Below are positions 47,551 through 56,243 of a stretch of 64,000 nt of DNA, piece after piece. Numbering within the stretch: position 1 is the first letter of the stretch; the number at the start of each line of letters is the position of its first letter. The position numbers and the translations under genes were made by a program. The stretch is from VRUE01 sp963840565. Its GTDB lineage: Bacteria; Actinomycetota; Thermoleophilia; Solirubrobacterales; 70-9. A model generated the notes under the pieces. The model did not search any database, had not been told where the DNA came from, and worked only from the letters and a program-made list of their open reading frames with translations. The stretch is taken from positions 1 to 64,000 of the forward strand of contig CAWIZH010000001.1 in the NCBI GenBank assembly GCA_963840565.1. The letters are read 5' to 3'.

Positions 47551-48681
47551 TGGCGAGCTACGTGGAGCGCCGCCAGCCCCTTCTACACCGCATCGGCGAG
47601 GCCGGGGCGAAATTCGGAACCAAGCCGCCGCGCAGCAAGCGCGTCCGGCTTGGCGATCCAGCTTGGCATCGCGATCCTCGTCTTCGGCTTCCTCGTCCTC
47701 ACCGTGGTCGACCAGTGGGCCGAGATCAAGGACAAGGGCGTGCACTTCCACGTCCTCTGGCTGATCCCGGCCTTCGTCATCCTGCCGATCTTCTACGCGC
47801 TCAACGCGGTCGGCTGGGATCTGATCCTGCGCTTCCTCGGCTACCGGCTCGGGGCGGGGCGGGCGCAGGTCGCCTGGGGCCAGCCGCTGCTGGCCCGCTA
47901 CGTACCGGGCAGCGTGCTCTACGTGCTCGGGCCGGGTGCTGCTCTCCGAGCGGGCCGGGGTGCCGCGCCGGCTGACGATCGCCAGCATCGTCTACGAACA
48001 GGCGCTGCAGGCGACCTCGGCGATCATCGTCGCCGCCTACTTCCTGATCAGCCATCCCGACCTGCAGGGACAGCCGCTGCGCTGGGCGATCCTGCTGCTG
48101 ATCCCGCTGCTGATCGCGTTGCTGCACCCGCGCGTCTTCGGGCCGCTCGCCAACCGCGTGCTGCGAGCCTTCGGGCGCGAGCCGCTGCCCGAGGTGATGT
48201 CGCTGCGCGGGGTGATCGCGGTGATGGCCTTCTACACGCTCAACTGGGGCGTGATCGCGCGTCGGCATCTGGTGCGTGGCCCGCTCGGTCAGCGGGATCT
48301 CCGCCGAGCGACATCCTCGCCGTCGGCTCGGCGCAGGCCTTCGGCTACGTGGCGGCGCTGGTCACCCTGGTCGCGCCGGCCGGGCTCGGCATTCGCGACG
48401 CGGCTTTTGCCTGGGCGGTCAAGGTGGCGACGCCGGGCAACAGCTTCGCGGTCGCCTCGCTGATCGCGATCGTCGTGCGGGGGGTGCAGACGGTGGTCGA
48501 GGTGATCTATGTGGGGATCGTGACGGCGATGGGACGGCGCGAGGGGTGGTCTATTCATACGGGGGTGTTGCATCCGTCGCCGAGGAGGAGGCGCGGCGAG
48601 GAGGGGGCATCCTCCCGGACGCGTCCGCTACAGCGGGATGCGGGCTCCGAGCTGGTAGGCGGTCAACGCGAGGAGCAGTAG
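47551..48681 (+). CDS. Flippase-like membrane protein (lysylphosphatidylglycerol synthase TM / UPF0104 type), frameshifted
   Basis: About 360 residues with many helices over joined frames: AIQLGIAILVFGFLVLTVVDQW, VLWLIPAFVILPIFYALNAVGW, then YVPGSVLYVLG, IYEQ-type IVYEQALQATSAIIVAAYFL, and VGSAQAFGYVAALVTLVAPAGLGIRD. The PGS/EQ/PAGLGIRE-type landmarks match the lysylphosphatidylglycerol synthase transmembrane family. Indels near 47655, 47935, 48250 and 48305. The GTG at 47551 is a guess. The last 50 residues are polar and overlap the end of the convergent gene, so the true stop may lie earlier. Confidence 0.72.
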   Translation, partial: WRATWSAASPFYTASARPGRNSEPSRRAASASGLAIQLGIAILVFGFLVLTVVDQWAEIKDKGVHFHVLWLIPAFVILPIFYALNAVGWDLILRFLGYRLGAGRAQVAWGQPLLARYVPGSVLYVLGPGAALRAGRGAAPADDRQHRLRTGAAGDLGDHRRRLLPDQPSRPAGTAAALGDPAADPAADRVAAPARLRAARQPRAASLRARAAARGDVAARGDRGDGLLHAQLGRDRASASGAWPARSAGSPPSDILAVGSAQAFGYVAALVTLVAPAGLGIRDAAFAWAVKVATPGNSFAVASLIAIVVRGVQTVVEVIYVGIVTAMGRREGWSIHTGVLHPSPRRRRGEEGASSRTRPLQRDAGSELVGGQREEQ

Positions 48682-49770
48682 TTGGAGCAGGCGGTCGCGA
48701 GACAGAGCGGCCAGGGGGAGGGGCCAGAGCAGGTACCAAGGCAGGAGCCAGGCGGTGGCCAGGAGCAGGCCAGTGGTTGCCCAGGCCGCTGCGCGGAGCC
48801 AGTCGCCGCCCCGGTAGGTCCAGACGAGTAGGTAGATGACGAAGGCGGCGTAGAGGGTTAGGGCCGCTGCGCGGACTGCGGTTGGGTCGAGGCCGGTTAG
48901 GCGGGCTGTGGTGATCGGGATGCTGAGGTGGCTGGTGCGCCCTTGGTTCTCTCCGGCAAGGGCGAAGGCGTCCAGCCAGTTCCAGCCGAAGGCCGAGATA
49001 GGCGACGGCGCCAATCACCAGAACCGCGAGTCCAGCCCCAACCAACAGCCGCCCGACGGGCCTGGAACGTCCAAATAGTGGACGTTTGAGGCCCGTCGGC
49101 CCCCGGTTTGCGGCGCCGAGGAGGGCGAAGGGGGCGACTACTGCGGCTGAGGCCTTGATGGCGATGGCGCCGACGAGCCAGGCGCCGGCAGAAGTCTCGC
49201 GCGCTGCGAGCATCGCGGCGACGCCGAGCGTCATCAGCAGGACCGCGAGGGCGTCGTTGTGGGGGCCGCCGACCACGTGGACGAGGACCAGGGGGTTGAG
49301 GGCGACGAAGGCGGCGGCTCGGAGCGGGATCGACGCCGCGGGCGGGGGCGAGGCGGGCGACCAGGGCTGCGGTTGCCAGGACCGCGGCGGCTGAGATCGC
49401 CTTGAGGAGGTAGACGGCGACCCCGACCGGGAGCCAGGCGAGCGGGTAGGTGGCGAGGGTGAAGAGCGGCCCGTAGGCGCTGGTGGTTTCGGTCCAGGTG
49501 ACGTGGGCGAAGGCCGGGTCGGCGGGGGCGCTCGTCGGCGGGTGGACGTAGGGGTCGAGGCCGTGCAGGACGCCGAGGCGGGCGTAGTCGACGTAGCTGT
49601 AGACGTCGTGGGAGAGCAGCGGCGGCAGGCAGGCGAAGGTCGCGACGAGCAGGACGATCGCGCTCCAGACCAGGCGGCGACCGAGCCGTGGTGCCCAGCG
49701 CCAGAGCCGCGAGGTAGGCGAGGAAGCCGGCCCAGATCAGGGCGTAGGCCGCCCCCGGCGCGAGGCTCAG
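48628..49770 (-). CDS. Polytopic membrane glycosyltransferase (GT87/mannosyltransferase-like), frameshifted
   Basis: Reconstructed as about 380 residues of mostly hydrophobic helices. Legible parts are LAPGAAYALIWAGFLAYLAALALG at the start and a DVYSYVDYARLG-type first-loop Asp motif. Further on come VALNPLVLVHVVGGPHNDALAVLLM, ALLGAANRG and GLLLATAWLLPWYLLWPLPLAAL near the end. The NPL-GGPHND loop and WLLPWY end motif are typical of GT-C polyprenol-phosphate-mannose transferases of the GT87/DUF2029 type. Breaks near 49680, 49345 and 48995. It follows the PBP gene directly with no clear start codon, so the 5' limit is approximate. Confidence 0.7.
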
Positions 49771-51920
49771 CTATTCGCTCCCGGCTTCGCCCGCCGCCGC
49801 CGCCGCCGCCGACGTCGCGGCGGAAGGCGGTGGCGGTGGTACCGGCGTCGGTTCCTGCCCCGCACCCGGCGCGTAGGCGTCGGGGTTGTAGCCGCCGGTC
49901 ACTTCTTCGCCCAGCTTCCTCGGTCGCGTTCTGCTTCGTCTGCCGCCCGCAGCCGGACGACGCCGCCCTGCAGCGCGGCGCGGAGGCGGTGAAGTGGCCG
50001 AAGTAGGGCGCCCAGCTGATCGGCGTCTTCGGCTGGCTGAATTCCTCGCAGGGGACTTCGGCGCCCGAGTAGAGCGAGTGCCAGATTTCGGCCGGGAAGG
50101 TGCCGCCGAAGACGGTGATGCCGTGGACGCTGGTCATTTCGATCGCGTTGGACTGCGGGTAGCCGACCCAGACCACGGTGGTCAGGTTGGGCTGGTAGCC
50201 GGCGAACCAGGCGTCGGTCTCGCGGTCGGTCGTGCCGGTCTTGCCCGCCTGGCCGGGGCAGCCGGTGTAGGCGGCGGTGCCGGTGCCTTCGGTGATGTTG
50301 TCGTGCAGCAGCCGCGTCACCTCGTAGGCGACCGCTTCGGAGATCACCCGCCGCGGCGGCTCGCGGTCGGGCCGCTCGACCCGGCCGCCGGGGAAGTCGA
50401 CGCGGCGGATCGCGACCGGGTCGTGGTGGATGCCGCCGGAGGCGAGGGTCGCGTAGGCGTCGGCCATTTCCAGCGGCGAGACGCCGACCCGCAGGCCGCC
50501 GATCCCCTCGGCCGGGATCCCGTCGAGCGGGCTGGTGATCCCCATCGAGTGCGCCGTTTCGGCGACCCGCTGGGGCCCGACGTCGAGGTCGAGCTGGGCG
50601 AAGACGGTGTTGTCGGAGGCGACCGTCGCCTGCTGCAGGTTGACCCGTCCCGAGGTAGCCCTCGTCGGCGGTGTGGACTTCCCAGTGGCCCCACTTGGGC
50701 AGGTTGAGGTCGAGCGGTTTCGACGTGTAGTAGGTCGAGTAGGGATCGATGCCCTGCTTGATCGCCGTGGTCAGGACGAAGGCCTTGAAGGTCGAGCCGG
50801 GCTGGCGGTGGCCCTGGGCGGCGAGGTTGAACTGGCTCGAGTCGTAGCTCGAGCTCGAGACCATCGCCTCGATCTCGCCGTTGTCGGGGTCGATCGAGAC
50901 CAGCGCCGAGGAGGGGTCGGTGGAGTAGGGGAGGGCGGAGTGCATCGCTTCCAGGCCGACCTCCTGCAGGCGCGGGTCGAGCGTCGTGTAGACCTTGAGC
51001 CCGCCCTTGCGCACGGTGTCGACGCCGTAGCGTTCGATCAGCTCGTTTTCGACGTAGTCGAAGAAGAAGGGCTCGCGGTGGGCGAAGTAGGAGCCCGAGA
51101 CGTCGAGGCCGAGGCCGCGCTGTTCCAGCTGCTTGGCGCGCGCCGGCGAGACGTAGCCGAGGTGGGCCATCTTCGCCAGCACCGCGTTGCGGCGCTCGCG
51201 CGCCTCGCTGCGGGTGCAGGATCGGGTTGTATTCGGAGGGCGCCTGCGGCAGGCCGGCGAGCAGCGCCGCCTGTCCCAGCTTCAGCTTCCAGACCGGCTT
51301 CGAGAAGTAGATCTTCGAGGCCGCCCCGACGCCGACCGCGGTCGGCGCCTTCGACCGTCCCGTAGGAGGCGGTGTTGAGGTACTGGTCGAGGATTTCCCG
51401 GCGCGAGTGGCTTTCGGCGTACTCGATCGCCAGCTGCGCCTCGATGATCTTGCGTTCGAGGTTGCGCTTGGGGTTGCGGATGCAGAGGTTGCGGACCAGC
51501 TGCTGGGTGATCGTCGAGCCGCCCTCGACGGTCTTGCCCGCCTCGAGGTTCTTCAGCGCCGCGCGGGCGATCCCCTCGGGGTCGATGCCGCCGTGTTCGT
51601 AGAAGCGCTGGTCCTCGATCGCGACCGTCGCCAGCTGCAGCTGCTTGGGGATGCGCTCGATCGCGACCGGCGCGCGCGCTTCGTCGGAGTCGATCAGGCC
51701 CAGCTTGCTGCCGTCGGCGGCGAAGATCGCCGAGTTGCCGCCGCGGTCGACCTTCTTGCAGGCCGCCAGCGAGGGCGCCTCGGCGGCGACGTCGAGCACC
51801 CAGGAGGCGACCGCGATCCCGGCCAGGGCGACGGCGACGAACAGGCCCGCGCCGACGAAGAGCAGCTTGCTCGCGAGCCCCTCCGCGCCGCCGCTGACGT
51901 CGACGATTGCGCTGCGCCAT
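49771..51920 (-). CDS. Class A penicillin-binding protein (transglycosylase/transpeptidase), frameshifted
   Basis: A bifunctional peptidoglycan synthase of about 715 residues. A basic cytoplasmic N-terminus and one membrane helix (FVGAGLFVAVALAGIAVASWV) lead into a GT51 domain with EDQRFYEHGGIDPEGIARA and GGSTITQQLVRN. The transpeptidase follows, with nucleophile motif STFK (HRQPGSTFKAFVL), SDN (VASDNTVF) and KTGTT (GQAGKTGTTDRETDAWF), and a Pro/Ala-rich end. Indels near 51860, 51350, 51215, 50650 and 49920. It lies upstream of the membrane glycosyltransferase, fitting a cell-wall role. Confidence 0.9.
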
Positions 51921-51951
51921 AAGGCAGAGGGTACTTCGGCCCGGCGGCCGC

Positions 51952-52368
51952 TCAGGCCTGGGTGTCCTCGGTCGAGAGGTTGTGGATGATCCCGTCGACC
52001 AGCATCTGGTTGGGGATCACGACCGTGGTGCCGTCGCCGGGGTTGACGTAGGTGTAGGAGAGGGTGATGTCGGTGACCCGGCCGTCGACCTCCTCGAAGA
52101 CGATGCGGTCGCCGATCTTGATCGGCTGCGAGACGGCGAGCTGAACGCCGGCGACCATGTTGCCGATCGTGTGCTGGGCGGCGAAGCCGACGATCGCCGC
52201 CAGCACCGCGGTCGAGGCGAGGATCCCGGTCGCGAGCCGCTTCAGCTCGGTGAACTGGCTGAGCGCGATCGCGAGGAGGACGAGGAAGACGATCAGGATG
52301 ACGAGGCGGCGCAGGAAGCGCAGGCGGGTCTTGGTGGACCGGGAGACCTGTGAGACTGCCGGGGTCAT
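51952..52368 (-). CDS. Small mechanosensitive channel MscS-type protein
   Basis: 138 residues: one N-terminal helix (LVILIVFLVLLAIALSQF), the pore-lining Gly/Ala-rich helix TAVLAAIVGFAAQHTIGNMVAGVQLAVSQP, then the beta domain (IKIGDRIVFEEVDGRVTDITLSYTYV, VVIPNQMLVDGIIHN). This is the minimal MscS core without the upper helices of the E. coli protein. I start at ATG 52368, because a longer reading to 52410 runs into palindromic copy C. It probably gates small ions under membrane tension. Confidence 0.88.
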   Translation of the reverse strand: MTPAVSQVSRSTKTRLRFLRRLVILIVFLVLLAIALSQFTELKRLATGILASTAVLAAIVGFAAQHTIGNMVAGVQLAVSQPIKIGDRIVFEEVDGRVTDITLSYTYVNPGDGTTVVIPNQMLVDGIIHNLSTEDTQA

Positions 52369-52382
52369 GGGCGCCAACCTAG

Positions 52383-52492
52383 GAGGGGTCGGGTACCACT
52401 CCCCGCTCAACTTTTTCGGTGACGACGCGGTGGCAGGCAGAGATTGAACAGCCGAAAAAGTACAAGCCGCGGGGAGCGGTACCGACCCTTTC
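52383..52492. repeat. Palindromic repeat family 1, copy C
   Basis: A 110-bp copy in the same orientation as copy A (39839-39950), with nearly identical interior (CGCTCAACTTTTTCGGTGA and CCGAAAAAGTACAAGCCGCG stretches) and inverted ends GGGTCGGGTACCACTCCCC. It lies between the divergent MscS-type and CAAX-protease genes and occupies their whole shared upstream region, so it may affect both promoters. Confidence 0.9.
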
Positions 52493-52530
52493 CCTACTCC
52501 AAATGGGGGCCATGGGCCGCGCGTTCTCGG

Positions 52531-53150
52531 GGTGCTTCTGGCGCTTGGGACGGGGATCGTGCTCTCGGTTCCGGTGCTGATCGCTGCGAAGCCGCCCGAG
52601 CGGGGAAGAGCTTGGCGATGTGGCGAACGCGTTGATTCAGCTCGCTACCGCGCTTGGCTTTCTGCTCGTGCCGTTTGCGATCGCCGCCGGGCGGGGGGCG
52701 ACTGTGCGCGAAGCCGCGGCGCAGCTTGGGCTGCGGCGCTTCAAGCCCTCGGACGTGAAGTGGATGTTCGCTGCGATCGGCGCCTACCTGCTCTTCTCGA
52801 TCGTCTACATCGCGATCTTCGGCGCGCCGCACCAGAAGGACATCGCCGAAGACTTCGGCACGGTGCCGGTGCAGGTCCTGCTGATCGTCATCGCGGCGCC
52901 GATCAGCGAGGAGGTCTGCTTCCGCGGCATGCTCTTCGGCGGCCTGCGCGAGCGCCTGCCCCGGCTCGTCGCGGCGCTGATCAGCGGCCTGATCTTCGGC
53001 GGCCTGCACGCGACCACCGGGATCAGCGCCGTGCCGCCGCTGATCGTCTTCGGCTTCGTCCTCGCCCTGCTCTACGAGAAGACCGGCTCGATCTGGCCCG
53101 GGATCCTGCTGCACATGCTGAACAACTCGGTGGCGCTGCTCGGTCAGTAG
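52531..53150 (+). CDS. CPBP-family intramembrane protease, N-terminal frameshift
   Basis: A CAAX/ABI-type membrane metalloprotease of about 205 residues. The first helix (VLLALGTGIVLSVPVLIAA) is in one frame and an extra G near 52600 shifts the rest. Motif 1 is EEVCFRGMLFGGLRERL (EExxxR) and motif 2 FGGLHATTG; the last helix ends with the HMLNNSVALL His/Asn motif. GTG 52531 is the first in-frame start after copy C; an ATG at 52505 is possible if another indel exists. Substrate unknown; relatives process peptides or act in bacteriocin immunity. Confidence 0.84.
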
Positions 53151-53154
53151 CGGG

Positions 53155-53184
53155 CAAAGAAACGGCCCGCCACGGCGGGCCGTT
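53155..53184 (-). terminator. Rho-independent terminator of tRNA-like locus 1
   Basis: On the minus strand a perfect 11-bp stem (AACGGCCCGCC/GGCGGGCCGTT, 2-nt loop) is followed by TCTTTG. It lies 4 bp beyond the convergent protease stop but has its T-run only in the minus direction. It ends the transcript that starts at the tRNA-like RNA and passes through the anticodon-complementary segment. Confidence 0.8.
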
Positions 53185-53213
53185 CAGGGTGAAACCGCAG
53201 AGATGCCGCGGCA

Positions 53214-53227
53214 ACCGAATGACACCC
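53214..53227 (-). promoter_or_regulatory. Segment complementary to the anticodon arm of tRNA-like 1
   Basis: In the minus-strand transcript this 14-nt stretch (GGGUGUCAUUCGGU) can pair with AUCGGAUGACACCC of the tRNA-like anticodon arm (53399-53412), 14 contiguous pairs with two G-U wobbles, including the GAC anticodon itself. It lies 120 nt after the RNA's 3' end and about 30 nt before the terminator. The equivalent segment at locus 2 differs in sequence but matches its own anticodon arm. Confidence 0.7.
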
Positions 53228-53347
53228 GGATCCCACAAACCTACCACCGACTCGCTGTCGTATGAGGGCGGCTCGTTGAGCAGGCGCTACCCCGCAGGCC
53301 GCATGACATTGCACCTCGATCCGACCCTCACACGCACAGCAATCTGT

Positions 53348-53439
53348 TGGCGGAGGGCGGGGGACTCGAACCCCGTCCGGACAGCGGTCCGAACTTTTGG
53401 GTGTCATCCGATCGCCACGACCTCGTGGCTTCACCCTCC
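53348..53439 (-). tRNA. selC/allo-tRNA-like RNA 1, anticodon GAC
   Basis: A 92-nt cloverleaf including an encoded CCA. The acceptor GGAGGGTG/CGCCCTCC has 8 bp and the discriminator is G. The D stem has 6 bp (GCCACG/CGTGGC) with a 4-nt loop AGGT. The variable arm has a 7-bp stem (TTCGGAC/GTCCGGA). The T stem is only 4 bp (GGGG/CCCC) with loop TTCGAGT. This 8/4 branch and D arm are like selenocysteine or allo-tRNAs, and the long variable arm predicts seryl-tRNA synthetase recognition. The loop ATGACAC gives GAC, not the TCA of tRNA-Sec. The anticodon stem is weak (2-3 pairs), so it may be degenerate, contain an error, or be designed to open. Confidence 0.68.
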
Positions 53440-53448
53440 GCTGGCCGG

Positions 53449-53477
53449 AACGTATTAGCTGCAGATGGAAAAATCAA
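53449..53477 (-). promoter_or_regulatory. Promoter of tRNA-like locus 1
   Basis: Minus strand: -35 TTGATT (53472-53477), 17-bp spacer, -10 TACGTT (53449-53454), predicted start within a few bases of the RNA's first G at 53439. The block 53474-53492 is 16/19 identical to 57424-57442 upstream of tRNA-like 2, though the flanking genes are unrelated, so the promoter is part of the conserved unit. Confidence 0.65.
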
Positions 53478-53552
53478 GGGGCGTCACACTTATTTGACAA
53501 AGAGTTGACTTCTTTCGTCACGCGACCGCCTCATCGGTAAGAATCCAGCCCC

Positions 53553-54526
53553 GTGAGCCGCCGCCTCGTCCCCGCGCTGATCCTCCTTGCTCTGCCATGG
53601 CCGTTCCCGCCACGGCCTTCGGCGGCAACGACCGCGCCGCCGAAAGAAACCGGCCCGGCCGATGCCGCCTTGAAGATCAAGGTCGGGCACCTGAAGGGTG
53701 GCAAGGCGCCGATCTACGGGACAGTGCCGGTCACCGGCTCGATCGCGCCGTTTGTCTCGGGACAGAAAGTCGAGGTCGACCTTCTACCTCGACGGGCACC
53801 AGCTGCTGAGCCGGCAGGTCGCGGTGCAGAAGGGCAACGGGCGACACCGGCGCGTTCAAAGCCTCGATCATCGTTCGCGAGGACGGCAAGTACGCCGCCG
53901 CCGCCAAGCACGTCGCCACCGCCGGAGCTCGGCGCAGCCAGCACCGTGCGCAAGAGCTGGCGGGTCAGCTTCCCGGCGCTGCACGCCGGCCAGTGCGACA
54001 ACGTGGTCAAGGGCTTCAAGAAGGCGATGGCGAAGATGGGCTACGTCTCCGGCGGCGGCCGTTGCTTCGACGGGCGCACCGGGCGCGAGGTGCTCGCCTA
54101 CCGCAAGGTCAACGGGATGTCGCGCACGGAGCGGGCCGGCGCTGGCCTGGTCAAGGACGTCTTCGGCGAACGTGGCGGCTACCGCGTGCGCTATCCCGAG
54201 CGCCGGCGAGCACGCCGAGGTGCCGCTCGACAAGCAGGTCCTCGTGCTCAGCAAGGGCGACAAGCCGTTCGCGATCTACCCGGTCTCGACCGGCAAGCCC
54301 TCGACCCCGACGGTCACCGGCCATTACACCTTCTACCGCCAGGAACCGGGCTACAACGCCGAGGGCATGTACTACTCCTTCTACTGGCACAACGGCTACG
54401 CGGTGCACGGCTACCACGAAGTGCCCGATCTACGCCGCCAGCCACGGCTGCGTGCGCACCTTCATCGCCGACCAGCCGCGGATCTACGAACAGCTCAACT
54501 ACGGCGAGAGCATCTTCGTCTTCTAA
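53553..54526 (+). CDS. L,D-transpeptidase (YkuD) with peptidoglycan-binding-like domain, frameshifted
   Basis: About 320 residues reconstructed from three frames. The signal peptide (LVPALILLALPWPF) is followed by an Ig-like/beta N-terminal part (KVGHLKGGKAPIYGTVPVTG), a peptidoglycan-binding-like helical domain (CDNVVKGFKKAMAKMGYVSGGG) and the YkuD domain (QVLVLSKGDKPFAIYPVSTG). The catalytic region has HGYHEVP and SHGCVR with the nucleophile Cys. Indels near 53775, 53845, 53925, 54205 and 54425. It cross-links cell wall peptides (3-3 links) outside the membrane. GTG 53553 is the start. Confidence 0.86.
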
Positions 54527-54606
54527 GCGAACGCTGACCTCATACGTCGCTGTTAAGCGATATCGCCGTATCCTTTAGTAAGCTCATCGCATCCTAAGCG
54601 AACGCT
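54523..54606. repeat. Direct repeats upstream of the fic gene
   Basis: CTAAGCGAACGCT occurs exactly twice (54523-54535 and 54594-54606), 71 bp apart, with a related TTAAGCGATATCGC between them. The first copy contains the stop of the L,D-transpeptidase gene. They could be operator sites for the Fic operon or a trace of a small duplication. The 107-bp gap otherwise holds no gene. Confidence 0.6.
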
Positions 54607-54633
54607 TTCAAGCCGCACCGTGAAACCTGCACC

Positions 54634-55812
54634 GTGACCGTCGCAGCGCTGACATCGCAGCGCGCCGGCAACTTCAGGCGCATGCAGGAGGGCCCGGCCG
54701 AGTACGTCGCCTTCTTCCCGAAGGCGCTTCCTCCCGAGCCGCCGCTCAATCTCGACGTCAATCTTCACCGCCTGCTCGACCAGGCAAATCAGGCACTGGG
54801 GCGCCTCGACGGCATCACCCTTCTGTTGCCGGATCCGACGCAGTTTCTCTATGCCTTTGTTCGTAAGGAGGCGGTTCTTTCCTCACAGATCGAGGGGACG
54901 ATGTCCTCGCTCTCCGACCTGCTCCTCTTCGAGAACGAAGTGCCGACCGCGGCTCCGATCGAGGACGTTGAAGAAGCCGTCAACTACATCGCCGCCCTGA
55001 ATCACGGGGTCGACTCGATCGGGTCGGGGCGGCTGCCGCTTTGCGGTCGCCTGCTGCGAGAGATCCACGAACGCCTACTGCGATCGGGCCGCGGTTCGGA
55101 CAAGACCCCGGGCGAGTTCCGACGCTCGCAGAACTGGCTTGGCGGCACCCGCCCAGGCAACGCACGCTACGTGCCTCCGCCGTGGGAGGAGGTCGAACCG
55201 GCCATGTCGGCGCTCGAGCGGTTTCTGCATGACGACCCCGCTCCGTCGCCGGTGCTGATCAAGGCTGCCCTCGCGCACGTACAGTTCGAGACCATCCACC
55301 CGTTCCTCGACGGCAATGGCAGGGTGGGTCGGCTGCTTATGACGCTCCTGCTCGTCGAGCAGGGGGTGCTGCGCAAGCCGCTGCTCTACCTGAGCCTTTA
55401 TCTCAAGCGGAACCGCGATGCCTACTACGAACACCTGCAGGCGGTGAGGACTGACGGCGCTTGGGAGGATTGGCTGCGCTTCTTCCTCGAGGGGGTGGTG
55501 GAGGTCGCCGCCGCGACAGCCGACACGACGCGGGGCATCGTCGAGATGATCGAGCGTGACCGCCAGAGGATTCACGGTCTGGGCCGCGCTGCCGCGACCG
55601 CCCATCGGGTTCACGACGTAGCGGTGAAGAGGGTGGTGGTCAAAGCGCAGACCGCGGCGCGCCAGCTGAACCTGTCGGAGCCGCCCGTATATGGAGCCAT
55701 CGCGAGGCTTGAGGAGCTTGGCATCCTGCGCGAGGTGACGGGCAAGTCGCGAGGCAAGACCTACGTCTACGGGGAGTACATGGACATCCTCAACGAGGGG
55801 ACGGAGCTTTGA
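54634..55812 (+). CDS. fic: Fic domain protein with N-terminal inhibitory helix and C-terminal winged helix
   Basis: An intact 392-residue Fic enzyme. An N-terminal helical part holds the inhibitory motif SSQIEGT (about residues 85-91, S/TxxxEG type). The Fic core carries HPFLDGNGRVGRLL (catalytic His222), and a C-terminal winged helix (ARQLNLSEPPVYGAIARLEELGILREVTG, about 345-375) ends the chain. Such class II Fic proteins transfer AMP or another nucleotide to targets and are self-inhibited by the N-terminal Glu. GTG 54634 is used. The stop overlaps a TTG of the next membrane gene. Confidence 0.93.
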   Translation: MTVAALTSQRAGNFRRMQEGPAEYVAFFPKALPPEPPLNLDVNLHRLLDQANQALGRLDGITLLLPDPTQFLYAFVRKEAVLSSQIEGTMSSLSDLLLFENEVPTAAPIEDVEEAVNYIAALNHGVDSIGSGRLPLCGRLLREIHERLLRSGRGSDKTPGEFRRSQNWLGGTRPGNARYVPPPWEEVEPAMSALERFLHDDPAPSPVLIKAALAHVQFETIHPFLDGNGRVGRLLMTLLLVEQGVLRKPLLYLSLYLKRNRDAYYEHLQAVRTDGAWEDWLRFFLEGVVEVAAATADTTRGIVEMIERDRQRIHGLGRAAATAHRVHDVAVKRVVVKAQTAARQLNLSEPPVYGAIARLEELGILREVTGKSRGKTYVYGEYMDILNEGTEL

Positions 55813-56243
55813 ACGGCGGCGCGCCGGTCCTTGGCGAGAGAGCGCTGAAAGCGATTCTCGTCGTGATCGCCGCCTACCACGTCGTCACCGGCCTGCTGGC
55901 GCTGATCGCGCCCGACACCTTCTTCGACCAGATCGGCCATTACGGGATCGAGAACTCGCACTACGTCGGCGACGTGGGGGCCTTCATGCTCGCCTTCGGC
56001 GTCGCTGTCGGGATCGCGGTCGTGCGGCCGGCCTGGCGGGCGCCGGTCCTCTGGCTCGGGGCGCTCTGGTACGGCTTCCACGCGATCAACCACGCCTTCG
56101 ACACGGGGGAGGCGAAGAGCGAGGCGCGCGGCTGGAGCGACACGCTGCTGATCGCCTTTGGCGGCGTCGCCTCCGCCTGGCTGGCGCGGGTCTCGGAACG
56201 GCTGAACGCCGCCAACGCGTCCGAACAGGAGGTGCGGCGATGA
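55809..56243 (+). CDS. Four-helix membrane protein of unknown function
   Basis: A 144-residue protein with four predicted helices (AILVVIAAYHVVTGLLALIA; GDVGAFMLAFGVAVGIAVV; APVLWLGALWYGFHAINHAF; TLLIAFGGVASAWLARV). The TTG at 55809 lies in the fic stop, and its own stop overlaps the ATG of the following epimerase, so three genes are coupled. The histidines in YGFHAINHAFD are typical of a DUF4345-like small membrane family, but I cannot confirm membership. Confidence 0.8.
   Translation: MNGGAPVLGERALKAILVVIAAYHVVTGLLALIAPDTFFDQIGHYGIENSHYVGDVGAFMLAFGVAVGIAVVRPAWRAPVLWLGALWYGFHAINHAFDTGEAKSEARGWSDTLLIAFGGVASAWLARVSERLNAANASEQEVRR

Noticed and set aside
39839..52492. CRISPR array from repeated palindromes
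   Set aside because: The copies are dispersed kilobases apart, about 110 bp long and palindromic, with no regular spacers and no cas genes.
53348..53439. Ordinary selenocysteine tRNA (selC)
   Set aside because: The D arm, acceptor length, G discriminator and CCA fit, but the anticodon is GAC rather than TCA, the T stem is 4 bp, and no selA, selB or selD gene is in the window.
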